The notes: a model not told the origin generated them from the sequence alone. A stretch of DNA of 64,000 bases from UBA9676 sp963730065 (GCA_963730065.1 CAVSQL010000006.1:682001-746000); one strand, 5' to 3'. Shown: positions 17,280 to 26,924, numbered from the stretch's first letter. Translations and numbers: made by a program.

Positions 17280-19421
17280 TCAGGTGCTGACCGTGGTCTT
17301 CTGCACCTGGAGCAGGAACTCGGCGTTGCTCTTGGTGCCCTTCATCCGCTCCATGAGCACTTCCAGTGCCTGCTGTGGCTCGAGCGCGTGCAGCACCCGG
17401 CGGAGCTGCCAGACGATCTTCAGCTCGTCGGGGCTCAGCAGCAGCTCTTCCTTGCGGGTGCCGGACGCGTCCACGTCGATGGCGGGGAAGATCCGCTTCT
17501 CGGCGAGCTCCCGGCGGAGCCGCAGCTCCATGTTGCCGGTGCCCTTGAACTCCTCGAAGATCACCTCGTCGGCGCGGGAGCCGGTCTCGATCAGGGCGGT
17601 GGCGAGGATCGTCACCGAGCCGCCATGTTCGATGTTGCGCGCCGCGCCGAAGAACCGCTTGGGTGGGTAGAGCGCGGTGGAGTCCACGCCACCGGACATG
17701 ATCCGCCCGCTGGCGGGGGCGGACAGGTTGTAGGCGCGGCCGAGCCTGGTGATCGAGTCGAGCAGGACGACAACGTCATGGCCCATCTCGGCCAGGCGCT
17801 TGGCCCGCTCGATAGCAAGCTCCGCAACGGTGGTGTGGTCCTCGGACGGCCGGTCGAAGGTCGAGTAGACGACCTCGCCCTTGACCGTGCGCTGCATGTC
17901 GGTGACTTCCTCAGGCCGCTCGTCCACCAGCACGACCATGAGGTGGCATTCCGGGTTGTTCTTGGTGATCGCGTTGGCGATGGCCTGCATGATCAGCGTC
18001 TTGCCCGCCTTCGACGGCGACACGATCAGGCCGCGCTGGCCCTTGCCGATCGGGGCGAACAGGTCGATGATCCGCGTCGTCATGTTGCCCGGGTCGCTCT
18101 CCAGCCGCAGCCGCTCCTGCGGGTACAGCGGGACGAGCTTGGCGAACTCCGGCCGGGCCCGTGACTGCTCCGGGTCGAGCCCGTTGACCTTGTCGAGCCG
18201 GACCAGGGCGTTGAACTTCTCCCGCCGCTCGCCTTCACGGGGCTGGCGGACCGCCCCCTCGATGACGTCTCCCTTGCGCAGGCCGTGCTTGCGCACCTGC
18301 GACAGCGAGACGTACACGTCGTTGGATCCCGGAAGGTAGCCGGTGGTGCGGATGAACGCGTAGTTGTCAAGCACGTCCAGGATGCCAGCGATCGGGATGA
18401 GGATGTCGTCCTCGGTGATCACGGGCTCGGCCTCGCTACCGCGCTCGCCGCGGCGCCGGTTGCGGTTGCGGAACCGGTCCCGGTTGCGGCGCCCGCCCCG
18501 GCCGTCGGAGTCGTCGTCGCCGCGGCCGCCCTGGTCCTGCTGCTGGCCCGCCTGGCCGCCACGCTGGCCGCCCTGGTCCTGCTGCTGGCCCGCCTGGCCG
18601 CCACGCTGGCCGCCCTGATCCTGGCGCTGCTCGGCCTCGCCGCCGCGTGGCTGGTCATCGCGCCTGCCGTTGTTGCGCCGCCGCCGGTCGCCACGCTGGC
18701 CGTCGCCGCCCTGGTGGCCCTCTGCGCGCTGGCCATCACCATGCTGGTCCTCGCTGGCGGTCCCGGCGGGTGCACCCGCCGCGGCGGGTGCGGCATCGGC
18801 CGCCGTTCCCCGGTCGGCCCGCGCCGGGTGCTCAAAGGCCAGCTGGCTGTCGGCGCCGCCGGCAGCATCCTCCCGCGGCGCACCCGCTGGCGCTTCCCGG
18901 CTGGAAGTCGCTGGATAGGTGCCCTCCCCCAGGCCCGGCTGAGTGGATCTGTCTGGTTCCATGGCGTCCTGCTCACGGTGGCGAGGCGCGTCGGCTCCCG
19001 CAGACGCGGCCCGCTGGGTGGAATTATCGAGTGACGCACCCCGGCGGGTGGTGTGCGGGGCGGCCGTCCGGCCGCCTTGCTTGTCCTGAATTGCCTCAAC
19101 GAGCTGGCTCTTGCGCATCCGGCCGGTCCCGGTGATTCCCAGGGACTGTGCCATCCGCTGCAGTTCAGGCAGGAGCATGGCAGACAGGCCGGCGGTAGCG
19201 CCACGGTCTGCCCGGCCGGTCATCGGCTCAGCGGCCGGCCCTGCCATCCCGACCGGGCCTGATGATCCGCCCGCCGGGGCCGCGGACTCGCGCGTCACCG
19301 GATCCGGGGAGCCGACGGTGGTCGCGGCGGCGGGCTGAGGACCAGGGGTCTCCGGCTGCGTCGTGGTTTCCCCGGGCACAGCCGGGGAGCCGGGGATGAG
19401 GTCGGTGGGTTCGCTGCTCAC
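17280..19421 (-). CDS. rho: Transcription termination factor Rho, actinobacterial long form
   Basis: The 713-residue reading starts at GTG 19421, five bases behind AAGGA; 16 further upstream codons are open but lack this site. An N-terminal Pro/Ala-rich region leads to the Rho N-domain (LLPELQRMAQSLGITGTGRM), then a roughly 200-residue hydrophilic insertion full of Gly, Gln, Arg and Asp, then the RNA-binding and ATPase core (GLIVSPSKAGKT as Walker A; VVLLDSITRLGRAYN as Walker B). Such insertions occur in actinobacterial Rho and bind RNA. The gene has its own 380-base leader, with no other gene in it. Confidence 0.96.
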   Translation of the reverse strand: MSSEPTDLIPGSPAVPGETTTQPETPGPQPAAATTVGSPDPVTRESAAPAGGSSGPVGMAGPAAEPMTGRADRGATAGLSAMLLPELQRMAQSLGITGTGRMRKSQLVEAIQDKQGGRTAAPHTTRRGASLDNSTQRAASAGADAPRHREQDAMEPDRSTQPGLGEGTYPATSSREAPAGAPREDAAGGADSQLAFEHPARADRGTAADAAPAAAGAPAGTASEDQHGDGQRAEGHQGGDGQRGDRRRRNNGRRDDQPRGGEAEQRQDQGGQRGGQAGQQQDQGGQRGGQAGQQQDQGGRGDDDSDGRGGRRNRDRFRNRNRRRGERGSEAEPVITEDDILIPIAGILDVLDNYAFIRTTGYLPGSNDVYVSLSQVRKHGLRKGDVIEGAVRQPREGERREKFNALVRLDKVNGLDPEQSRARPEFAKLVPLYPQERLRLESDPGNMTTRIIDLFAPIGKGQRGLIVSPSKAGKTLIMQAIANAITKNNPECHLMVVLVDERPEEVTDMQRTVKGEVVYSTFDRPSEDHTTVAELAIERAKRLAEMGHDVVVLLDSITRLGRAYNLSAPASGRIMSGGVDSTALYPPKRFFGAARNIEHGGSVTILATALIETGSRADEVIFEEFKGTGNMELRLRRELAEKRIFPAIDVDASGTRKEELLLSPDELKIVWQLRRVLHALEPQQALEVLMERMKGTKSNAEFLLQVQKTTVST
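18526..18609. repeat. 42-base tandem repeat within rho
   Basis: Two adjacent 42-base copies encode a 14-residue Gln/Gly/Arg unit containing QRGGQAGQQQDQ. They lie in the hydrophilic insertion; a third, degenerate copy follows. Length variation here would keep the frame. Confidence 0.85.
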
Positions 19422-19766
19422 AAGGGTCCTTCCCAGAGCGCGGGTGCCGGCCGTAGATTGACCGGTCAACCCGATGTCACGGCCCGGTGAACTGGCCGGG
19501 CCAGGTTGTGCACCAGCTGCCTTATCGTGCCGCCTCGTGTTCGGCGGGCTCCCGTCCGCCTAGCCCGGTGTCTGCGGGCGAAGCAGAAGAGCCGAAACGA
19601 TCCCAGGCGGCCGGGGCGGCAACCCGGATCTCCGTTCCTTTCCCGGTTCTCCGTGCCGCTTTCGCGGTTGGCGTACGCGGCGAGGAGGAGGTGGCCCGTG
19701 GAAGTTGGCGGAGAATCACCAGCTGCGGCCGACCGTGTGACCGACGGCGCAGCAAATGACAGGCAA
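19422..19766. other. rho leader / thrB-rho intergenic region
   Basis: About 345 bases without a supported gene. It must hold the rho promoter and leader. I see no clear riboswitch-like or protein-coding signal. Confidence 0.4.
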
Positions 19767-19797
19767 GCACCTGTCCCCTCGACGGGGCACCTGGTGC
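19767..19797 (-). terminator. Candidate terminator behind thrB
   Basis: Nested arms GCACC/GGTGC and CCCC/GGGG around TCGAC form a stem six bases behind the thrB stop, followed on the transcribed strand by a moderately T-rich stretch. This would end the hom-thrC-thrB unit before rho. Confidence 0.45.
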
Positions 19798-19802
19798 GGC
19801 AT

Positions 19803-20975
19803 TCAGCTTAACACCAAGAGAGCACACGGCATTCCCTCGACTGCTGTCTGTGTGTCGCGCGGGAAACTGGCCTGGTCACGCGGGAATCCTCCCGTGCGAC
19901 CTGCGCCCGGCCCCTGGACCTGGTCCTGCGAGGGTTCTCGCCGTGCGCTGACTGGTGGATGCACGCCCAGCCCGCCTTGCTGTACGTGGGCACCCTGCTG
20001 ATCGATATGCAGGGGGGTTACATGCCAAGCGATACCCGTTTCGCGGGCGATTGAATCCACCGCCTCCGCTGACGGGCCCTGCCCGTCGAGCGACAGGACC
20101 AGCACGGCCGGTCCCGCTCCCGACACCACCGCGGCCGCCCCGGCCCGCCGGAGCGCCGCGAGCAGGGCGGCGGTCTCCGGCATGATGGCAGCCCGGTACG
20201 GCTGGTGCAGGAAATCCTCGGTCGCATCGAACAGCATCTGCGGCGCGCCGGTGAGGGCCGCGATCAGCAGCGCGCTGCGTGCGGCGTTCGCCGCCGCGTC
20301 GGCGTGCGGGACCACCGGGGGCAGTACCTGCCGGGCCGCCTCGGTGGCCAGCGGCGCCGGCGGCACGCACGCCATCGCGCGCAGGGAGGCGGGCACCGGC
20401 ACCTTCACCAGCCGGGCGCCGGGCGCGGCGCCGCCGGGCACACCAGCACCGGCACCACCGGGCGCAGTCCAGGCACCACCGGGCGCAGCGGTGCCGGCCG
20501 GGGCAGGCCGTGGCGTCCAGGCGATGATGAGCCCGCCGGCCAGGCAGGCCGCCACGTTGTCGGGATGGCCTTCCAGCGCCACCGCAAGCTGGAAGACCGC
20601 CTCATCCGACAGCCGCGTCTCACCTGGGCCGGCCAGGGCGCGGGCCGCCAGCACGCCGGAGCAGATCGCCGCCGCCGAGGAGCCCAGGCCCCCCGTGTGC
20701 GGTATCGCGTTCACACAGCGCAGGGCGATCCCCGGCGGCTGGCCGCCCATGACGCCGAAGGCCGCGCGCATGGCCCTGACCACCAGGTGCTGCTCGCCGT
20801 CCACCGCGGTGCCGCCGCCCTCGCCGGACACCTCGATGACCAGACCGCCGGCCGTGACGCGGGCCTCGACCTCGTCATAGAGCGCCAGCGCCAGGCCCAG
20901 TGCGTCAAACCCGGGCCCCAGGTTGGCGCTGGTGGCGGGCGCGCGTACCCGGGCAGGCCCCGGCGACCAGATCAC
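19803..20975 (-). CDS. thrB: Homoserine kinase
   Basis: A GHMP-family kinase: VRAPATSANLGPGFDALGLA at the N-terminus and the ATP-binding HTGGLGSSAAAI motif, then ALEGHPDNVAACLAGG. It phosphorylates homoserine, the step before thrC. At 390 residues it is longer than the usual about 300: an Ala/Gly/Pro-rich insertion sits near residues 155-190, and about 60 extra residues follow the usual end (after WHVTPLHIDQQGAHVQ). The tail has no family match I recognise and may reflect loss of the original stop. It starts with GTG. Confidence 0.92.
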   Translation of the reverse strand: MIWSPGPARVRAPATSANLGPGFDALGLALALYDEVEARVTAGGLVIEVSGEGGGTAVDGEQHLVVRAMRAAFGVMGGQPPGIALRCVNAIPHTGGLGSSAAAICSGVLAARALAGPGETRLSDEAVFQLAVALEGHPDNVAACLAGGLIIAWTPRPAPAGTAAPGGAWTAPGGAGAGVPGGAAPGARLVKVPVPASLRAMACVPPAPLATEAARQVLPPVVPHADAAANAARSALLIAALTGAPQMLFDATEDFLHQPYRAAIMPETAALLAALRRAGAAAVVSGAGPAVLVLSLDGQGPSAEAVDSIARETGIAWHVTPLHIDQQGAHVQQGGLGVHPPVSARREPSQDQVQGPGAGRTGGFPRDQASFPRDTQTAVEGMPCALLVLS

Positions 20976-21120
20976 GCTGCGCTCATCTCATGGTTTCCCT
21001 CGCGGTTGGTCTCCCTCGCGGTGCGTCGCGCCGGGGGCGCGCCGGCCAGCACTTCGCCCGGTCGCGCCGGGGGCGCGCCAAGTGGCACGGCGGCAGGCCG
21101 GCCCAGCGTGACAGCGGATG

Positions 21121-22224
21121 TCATGCCAGTCCCAGCGCGGCCGCCGCAGCGGCGGGATCCGCCGGGACCGTCACCGGGGCCGGGGCAGCCGACACCGCCC
21201 AGTCCGGGTCCTTCAGCCCGTTGCCGGTGATCGTACAGACCACCCGCGAACCCGCGTCAAGCTGCCTGTTCTCGCAGGCCTGGATCAGCCCGGCGACTCC
21301 TGCCGCCGACGCCAGCTCGCCGAACACCGCCTCCTTGGCGGCCAGCATCCGGTAGGCGGCGAGAATCTGGCGGTCGGTCACCACGTCGATGAGGCCGCCC
21401 GACTCGTCACGCGCCTCCTCGGCCCGGCGCCAGGAGGCCGGGTTGCCGATCCTGATCGCGGTGGCGATCGTGTGCGGGGCCAGCACGGGCTCGCCGCGCA
21501 CGATGGGCGCCGCGCCGCTGGCCTGGAAACCGAACATCCGGGGCGCGTGGGTGGCCAGCCCGGCCTCAGCGTACTCGCGGTAGCCCATCCAGTAGGCGGT
21601 GATGTTGCCGGCGTTCCCGACCGGCAGGCAGTGCACGTCGGGGGCATCGCCCAGGGCCTCGACGATCTCGAAGGCCGCGGTCTTCTGGCCTTCCAGCCGG
21701 TCTGGGTTCACCGAGTTGACCAGCGCGACCGGGTAGTCGTTGGCGAGCTTGCGGGCGAGCTCCAGGCAGTCGTCGAAATTGCCGTCCACTTGGAGCAGCT
21801 TCGCCCCGTGCACCAGCGCCTGGGCCAGCTTGCCCAGTGCGATCTTGCCGCGCGGGACCAGCACCGCACAGGTGAGGCCAGCCCGGGCCGCGTAGGCGGC
21901 GGCACTCGCGCTGGTGTTGCCGGTGGATGCGCAGATGACGGCGGTGGCGCCGCGTGCTGCGGCCATGCTCACGGCGACCGTCATGCCCCGGTCCTTGAAC
22001 GACCCGGTCGGGTTCGCGCCCTCCACCTTCAGATACACCTCGCACCCGGTGCGGGCGGACACCACCGGGGCCGGGACCAGCGGGGTCGCGCCCTCGCCGA
22101 GCGTGACCACTGGGGCGTCGGCGGGGACCGGCAGCCGGTCCCGGTACTGCCTGATCAGGCCCGGCCAGCTCACCCGGGCCGCGAGGTCGGCGCGGCCGGC
22201 CGGGGCACGCGCTCGCTGGCTCAC
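21121..22224 (-). CDS. thrC: Threonine synthase
   Basis: A 367-residue PLP enzyme of fold type II. The PLP lysine is in NPTGSFKDRGMTVAVS and the phosphate-binding region in PVGNAGNITAYWMGY. It converts O-phosphohomoserine to threonine. GTG at 22224 overlaps the hom stop by four bases (GTGA). It is followed after 145 bases by thrB. Confidence 0.96.
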   Translation of the reverse strand: MSQRARAPAGRADLAARVSWPGLIRQYRDRLPVPADAPVVTLGEGATPLVPAPVVSARTGCEVYLKVEGANPTGSFKDRGMTVAVSMAAARGATAVICASTGNTSASAAAYAARAGLTCAVLVPRGKIALGKLAQALVHGAKLLQVDGNFDDCLELARKLANDYPVALVNSVNPDRLEGQKTAAFEIVEALGDAPDVHCLPVGNAGNITAYWMGYREYAEAGLATHAPRMFGFQASGAAPIVRGEPVLAPHTIATAIRIGNPASWRRAEEARDESGGLIDVVTDRQILAAYRMLAAKEAVFGELASAAGVAGLIQACENRQLDAGSRVVCTITGNGLKDPDWAVSAAPAPVTVPADPAAAAAALGLA

Positions 22225-23510
22225 TCCTCGCCCTCCCCCTCCACGCGCATCACGCTGGCGACCGCGCGCACCACGTCCATCGCGCCGAGGTCGTGCACAC
22301 AGCCGGCGAGCGCGGCGTCCGGCGCCGAATGGGTGACGATGACCAGCTGGGCGTCGTCGCCGCGACCCTCCTGCCGGACCGCCCTGATCGACACCTCGTG
22401 CCGGGCGAACGCCTCCGCGACCCGGGCCAGCACGCCCGGCCGGTCGGCGACGTCGAGCGCGATGTGGTAGCGGGTCATCGCCTGCCCCACGGGCAGCACC
22501 GGCAGGCCCGCGTAGGCGGTGGCGTCCGGGCCCGGGGTCCCGGCGAGCCGGTTGCGCGCGACGGCGACGACGTCGCCGAGCACCGCGCTCGCGGTCGGCA
22601 CGCCGCCGGCGCCCGCGCCGTAGAACATCAGCCGCCCGGCCGACTCGGCCTCCACGAACACCGCGTTGTAGGCCTCGCGCACGCCGGCCAGCGGATGCGA
22701 GCGCGGGATCATCGCCGGGTGCACGCGGACCGACACCCCCGCTTCGTTGCGCTCGCAGATCGCGAGCAGCTTGACCACGTGGCCGAGCACGCGGGCGCTG
22801 GCGATATCGGCCTGGGTCACCTGGGTGATCCCCTCCCGGTACACGCCGGCGGCGGTGACCCGGGTGTGGAAGGCGAGGCTGGCCAGGATCGCGCCCTTGG
22901 CGGCCGCGTCGAACCCCTCGATGTCCGCGGTCGGGTCGGGCTCGGCATAACCCAGTGCCTGCGCCTCTTCGAGCGCGTCGGCGAAGCCGGCCCCGGAGGT
23001 GTCCATCCGGTCCAGGATGTAGTTGGTGGTGCCGTTGACGATCCCCAGCACCCGCCGCACCTCGTCGCCGGCCAGCGACTCGCGCAGCGGGCGCAGCAGC
23101 GGGATCGCGCCGCCCACGGCTGCCTCGTAGTACAGGTCGGTGCGGTCGTCACGCGCGGCCTGGTGCAGCGTGGCCCCGTCCTCGGCCAGCAGCGCCTTGT
23201 TGGCCGAGACCACTGACTTGCCGTTCTTCATGGCGGCCAGCAGCAGCGACCGTGCGGGCTCGATGCCCCCGATGACCTCGACCACGATGTGCACGCCGGG
23301 CCTGGTGGCCAGCTCCATGGCGTCGCTGGTGAGCAGGGCCGGGTCCACGTCGACGCTGCGCGGCCGGCCGGGCCGGCGCACCGCCACCCCGGCTATTTCC
23401 AGCGGGGCGCCGATCCGCGCCTCCAGGTCGGCCGCCTGCCGGCCGAGCAGCCGGTACACCTCGGAGCCGACTCCGCCGCAACCCAGCAGCGCCACCTTCA
23501 GCGGCTGCAC
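22221..23510 (-). CDS. hom: Homoserine dehydrogenase
   Basis: A 429-residue protein: N-terminal NAD(P)-binding motif LKVALLGCGGVGSEV, catalytic region with SANKALLAEDG and GGAIPLLRPLRESLAGD, and a C-terminal ACT domain (ALDVADRPGVLARVAEAF) that usually senses threonine. The start was placed at GTG 23510, which has GGGAAGGGG upstream and gives the family N-terminus; the frame is open further into lysA but that part is not conserved. GTG 23549 is an alternative. This is the branch-point enzyme to threonine and methionine. Confidence 0.95.
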   Translation of the reverse strand: MQPLKVALLGCGGVGSEVYRLLGRQAADLEARIGAPLEIAGVAVRRPGRPRSVDVDPALLTSDAMELATRPGVHIVVEVIGGIEPARSLLLAAMKNGKSVVSANKALLAEDGATLHQAARDDRTDLYYEAAVGGAIPLLRPLRESLAGDEVRRVLGIVNGTTNYILDRMDTSGAGFADALEEAQALGYAEPDPTADIEGFDAAAKGAILASLAFHTRVTAAGVYREGITQVTQADIASARVLGHVVKLLAICERNEAGVSVRVHPAMIPRSHPLAGVREAYNAVFVEAESAGRLMFYGAGAGGVPTASAVLGDVVAVARNRLAGTPGPDATAYAGLPVLPVGQAMTRYHIALDVADRPGVLARVAEAFARHEVSIRAVRQEGRGDDAQLVIVTHSAPDAALAGCVHDLGAMDVVRAVASVMRVEGEGEE

Positions 23511-23556
23511 CCCGGCCCCTTCCCTCGCGTGTTGGCTGTGGCTGTCCACCCGGCGC

Positions 23557-24984
23557 TCACCCCTCGTCCAGCGCCAGCAGGTCGGCGGCGCTCTCCCGCC
23601 GCAGCAGGACCCTGGCCGAGCCGCCGCTGACCGCCACCACCGGCGGCCGCGGGACGTGGTTGTAGTTGCTGGCCATCGAGCGGCAGTAGGCGCCGGTAGC
23701 CGCCACCGCCACCAGATCCCCCGGCACCAGGTCGGCGGGCAGGTAGGCATCTCTCACCACGATGTCCCCGCTCTCACAGTGCCTGCCGACCAGCCGTGAC
23801 AGCATGGGCGGCGCCGCGGACTCGCGTGAGGCCAGGACACAGGTGTACTCCGCGCCGTATAGCGCGGTGCGGATGTTGTCGCTCATCCCGCCGTCCACGC
23901 TCACGTAGGTGCGCAGCCCGTCCACGTCCTTGACCGTTCCGACCTCGTACAGCGTAACGGTGCCCGGCCCGGCGATCGCCCGCCCCGGCTCGACCGTCAG
24001 GCGGGGCACCGCCAGGCCCGCCGCGGCGCACTGGGCGCGGACGATCTCGTGCAGGTTCTGCGCGATGATCTTGATGTCGGCGGGGTCGTCGCCAGCGGCG
24101 TAGGCGATGCCGAACCCGCCGCCCAGGTTCAGCTCGGCCATCTGCTCCCCGTGCTCGGCCGCGATCCGCGCCGCCAGCTCCAGCACCCGGTGCGCGGCCA
24201 CCTCGAACCCCGCCGTGTCGAAGATCTGCGACCCGATGTGAGAGTGCAGGCCGACCAGGTCCAGGCCGGGCGCGGCCAGCACCCGCCGGACCGCCTCGTC
24301 GGCCACGCCGGAGGACAGCGAGAAGCCGAACTTCTGGTCGTCGTGGGCGGTGGCCACGAACTCGTGGGTGTGCGCCTCCACGCCGCTGGTCACCCGCACC
24401 AGGATCTGCGGCCGCTGCCTGGCGTCCGCCAGCGCGCAGCCAGCGGACCCCGGCTCGGCCATTTCCTCGGTGAGGTGGGCCAGGCGCGCGATCTCCTCGA
24501 AGGAGTCCACCACGATGTGCCCGACGCCGGCGCCGATCGCGCGCTCGAGCTCGCTGGTGAATTTGTTGCTGCCGTGCAGGGTGATCAGCGCCGGGTCCAC
24601 CCCGGCCTGCAGCGCGACGTCGAGCTCACCGTCGGTGCACACGTCCACGCCCAGGCCCTCCTGGGCGACCCAGCGCAGCACCCCCCGGCAGCAGAACGCC
24701 TTGGCGGCGTAGAACACCCGGCTGCCGGTGCCGAACGCCTGCCGGAAGTCGCGGCAGCGGCTGCGGAAATCCTCCTCGTCCAGGACGAACAGCGGCGTGC
24801 CGTACTCGGCCGCCAGATCACGGACGTCCGCGCCGGCCAGGGTGAGCACGCCCCAGGCCCGCCGCGCGCCGCGCGGCCAGATCGCCGCGTCGAGCGCGTT
24901 GAGGTCCGCTGGCGGCAGCGGGGGGTGCTCGGCCGGCAGCACGTCGGCGTGGCGCGGGCCGGCTGGGTGGGCAACACGGCTCAT
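23557..24984 (-). CDS. lysA: Diaminopimelate decarboxylase
   Basis: A 475-residue PLP enzyme. VFYAAKAFCCRGVLRWV contains the PLP lysine; the glycine-rich LNLGGGFGIAYAAGDD and VEPGRAIAGPG motifs bind the phosphate; ESGDIVVRDAYLP holds the second-subunit active-site residues. It makes lysine from meso-diaminopimelate. It ends 46 bases before hom, so lysA-hom-thrC-thrB probably form one aspartate-family transcript. Confidence 0.96.
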   Translation of the reverse strand: MSRVAHPAGPRHADVLPAEHPPLPPADLNALDAAIWPRGARRAWGVLTLAGADVRDLAAEYGTPLFVLDEEDFRSRCRDFRQAFGTGSRVFYAAKAFCCRGVLRWVAQEGLGVDVCTDGELDVALQAGVDPALITLHGSNKFTSELERAIGAGVGHIVVDSFEEIARLAHLTEEMAEPGSAGCALADARQRPQILVRVTSGVEAHTHEFVATAHDDQKFGFSLSSGVADEAVRRVLAAPGLDLVGLHSHIGSQIFDTAGFEVAAHRVLELAARIAAEHGEQMAELNLGGGFGIAYAAGDDPADIKIIAQNLHEIVRAQCAAAGLAVPRLTVEPGRAIAGPGTVTLYEVGTVKDVDGLRTYVSVDGGMSDNIRTALYGAEYTCVLASRESAAPPMLSRLVGRHCESGDIVVRDAYLPADLVPGDLVAVAATGAYCRSMASNYNHVPRPPVVAVSGGSARVLLRRESAADLLALDEG

Positions 24985-25087
24985 GGCACTTCCCTGTTCG
25001 TCGGCTTCCTGTTACTGGTTGTCGGCTTGATCGTGGTGGTCGGTGGCTGGCTGCCGGCCCGGCCGGGCCCTGGCGATCCATCCCTGC

Positions 25088-26158
25088 TCACAGCCGGTCC
25101 GGCGCGCTCACGCCGAGCAGGCCGAGCCCGGTGCCCAGCGCCGTCCGCGCCGCCGCCGCCAGCCACAGCCGGGCGGCGCCTGCCTGTCTGGCGGCCCGCT
25201 CCCCCGGTGACACGCCCGGCACGGCCATGCCCGGCCGCGCTGCCGGGCATGCTTCCTGGCAGTCGAAGTACGCCCGGGCCAGGCCCTCCAGGTAGTGCGC
25301 AAGGACGTCCGGCCGTGCGCGCCGCGCCGCCCCGGCGGCCCGTTCGGGCAGCCAGGACAGCTCGTAGAGCAGCGCCTGCTCGCTGGGGTGGGCCAGCAGC
25401 CGCGGCCGGAACTGGGCCGCTTCCCCCTGGTCCAGGCCGAGGTCAGCGGCCTGGCGCAGGGCAGACGCGGCATGCGCGTGCGCGTACCGAACAGCATAGG
25501 CGGGGTTGCCCGCGTGTTGCGTGGCCGCGAGGCGGGCGTCCACCAGCGCCGGGCCCCGGGGCGGCAGGCGGGCCAGCGCGTACGTGATGGCATCCGCCCC
25601 GGCGTAGGCGATCGCCTCAGCCGCCACGGATGGCGCTGTCACCTGGGATGCCACTGTCATCGGGACAGGCGAGCCGGGGGCAGCGATCCGTTCTGCATTG
25701 TGCTGGTGTTCCACGCGGGCACCGGCGGCCTCGGCCAGGCGCGCGGTGACCGCGGCGTGGACGCGCTGGCGCGCCTCCTCCCAGGTCCGGGCGGAGGTCA
25801 GGTCAACGGCTGCGGGCCCGGTCAGGTCGGTCCCGGCCAGGGCACTGCTGCGGGCGCAGCCGGGTCCGGCCTGGGTGATGCGGACGGCGAGACCGGCCAG
25901 CGCGCTGGCGGTGACGGTGGCCACGAGATATCCGCCGCCGGTCACGGTCACCGCCTCCACCCAGCCCAGTCCGCGGAGCCGGGCGGCGAGCCTGGCCGCG
26001 ACGGCACCTGGGCCGCCGGCGTCGCGGCCGGCCAGCCGGAACGCGATCGTGGTCGCGTAGGTGCGGGGGCCACAGGCGGTGCCGGGCGGAGCGGGCCGCC
26101 ATGTGCCAGCGGAGCTGATCGCGGTCGCGAGGGCCCGGTCCAGGTCGCCGGTGATCAC
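25088..26158 (-). CDS. nrtL: ArgS-related anticodon-binding protein (NrtL-like), lacking a catalytic core
   Basis: A 356-residue protein. The second half resembles the end of arginyl-tRNA synthetase: the region around YAVRYAHAHAASALR, then LLYELSWLPE, YLEGLARAYFDCQE and the closing GLGLLGVSAPDR, i.e. the DALR anticodon-binding domain. The first half is divergent, and I find no HIGH or KMSKS motif and no room for the full Rossmann catalytic domain, so it cannot aminoacylate. Equivalent genes next to lysA in streptomycetes are annotated as NrtL; function is unknown. It lies about 100 bases upstream of lysA on the same strand. Confidence 0.8.
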   Translation of the reverse strand: MITGDLDRALATAISSAGTWRPAPPGTACGPRTYATTIAFRLAGRDAGGPGAVAARLAARLRGLGWVEAVTVTGGGYLVATVTASALAGLAVRITQAGPGCARSSALAGTDLTGPAAVDLTSARTWEEARQRVHAAVTARLAEAAGARVEHQHNAERIAAPGSPVPMTVASQVTAPSVAAEAIAYAGADAITYALARLPPRGPALVDARLAATQHAGNPAYAVRYAHAHAASALRQAADLGLDQGEAAQFRPRLLAHPSEQALLYELSWLPERAAGAARRARPDVLAHYLEGLARAYFDCQEACPAARPGMAVPGVSPGERAARQAGAARLWLAAAARTALGTGLGLLGVSAPDRL

Positions 26159-26208
26159 GCGTCGCAGCGTATATCCGGGCCGGGCGGAGCCCGGGGATCA
26201 GCCAGGTG

Positions 26209-26871
26209 TCAGGGTGTCCGGGACGAGCCTGGAGCAGTACGTTTTGCCAGGTAGACGACATCTGGCTGGCCGCGGCGCACCGGCACCCGGTGCGTATGGA
26301 CGCTAGTGAAATGACGCCGCAGACGGTCCTCGAAGGCTGGCGCTTCCGCCGCGCTCCACACCGAGATCACGCCGCCCGGGCGCAGGCTGTCCCGGATGCG
26401 GCGCAGTCCCTCGTCGCCGTAGAGGACCTGGTTCGCGTCCCAGACGGTCCATTCCGGCCCGTTGTCAACGTCAAGACAGATGACGTCATAAGGGCCCCGC
26501 TGCCGGGCCAGCCAGGCCGCCACATCGGCGTTGATCACGTTCACCCGGCTGTCGTCCCAGGCCGGCGCGGCCAGGTGGCGCAGATAGGTGGCGTGCCAGC
26601 CGATGATCTCGGCTGAGATCTCGACCACGTCCACCCGCGCCACCCGGGGCTTGCTCACCGCCTCGGCCAGCGCGAAGCCGACGCCCAGGCCACAGATCAG
26701 GACCCGCGGCGCGGTGGCGGGACAGCGGTGGAGCGCCGCCGTGACCATGAGCCGTTCTGACCGGCCGTCCCGGGTGTCCATGAGGAACACGCCGTTGCTG
26801 ATGATCTCGAACTCGGAGCCTGACCGCCGCAGGGCGAGTTCTCCCCGGCGGGTGGCGATCCGCTCCAGCAC
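26209..26871 (-). CDS. Spermidine synthase-like SAM-fold protein
   Basis: About 220 residues. VLICGLGVGFALAEAV is a glycine-rich SAM-binding motif I and VDVVEISAEIIGWH the acidic loop after it; the central VICLDVDNGPEWTVWD resembles the active-site region of the spermidine synthase fold. The substrate is unknown, and the usual aminopropyltransferase signature is incomplete. The start is uncertain: GTG at 26871 is given, TTG at 26922 is possible; longer readings would overlap the receiver gene. Confidence 0.7.
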   Translation of the reverse strand: MLERIATRRGELALRRSGSEFEIISNGVFLMDTRDGRSERLMVTAALHRCPATAPRVLICGLGVGFALAEAVSKPRVARVDVVEISAEIIGWHATYLRHLAAPAWDDSRVNVINADVAAWLARQRGPYDVICLDVDNGPEWTVWDANQVLYGDEGLRRIRDSLRPGGVISVWSAAEAPAFEDRLRRHFTSVHTHRVPVRRGQPDVVYLAKRTAPGSSRTP

Positions 26872-26924
26872 TCGGGGACCGCCGCCGGCCTCGCCCGGCC
26901 CCGCTCCGTCCAGGCCGCCCAACG

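Noticed and set aside
22221..23750. Longer hom reading starting within lysA
   Set aside because: The first about 80 codons are a shadow of the lysA end (Arg/Trp/Thr-rich, not conserved).
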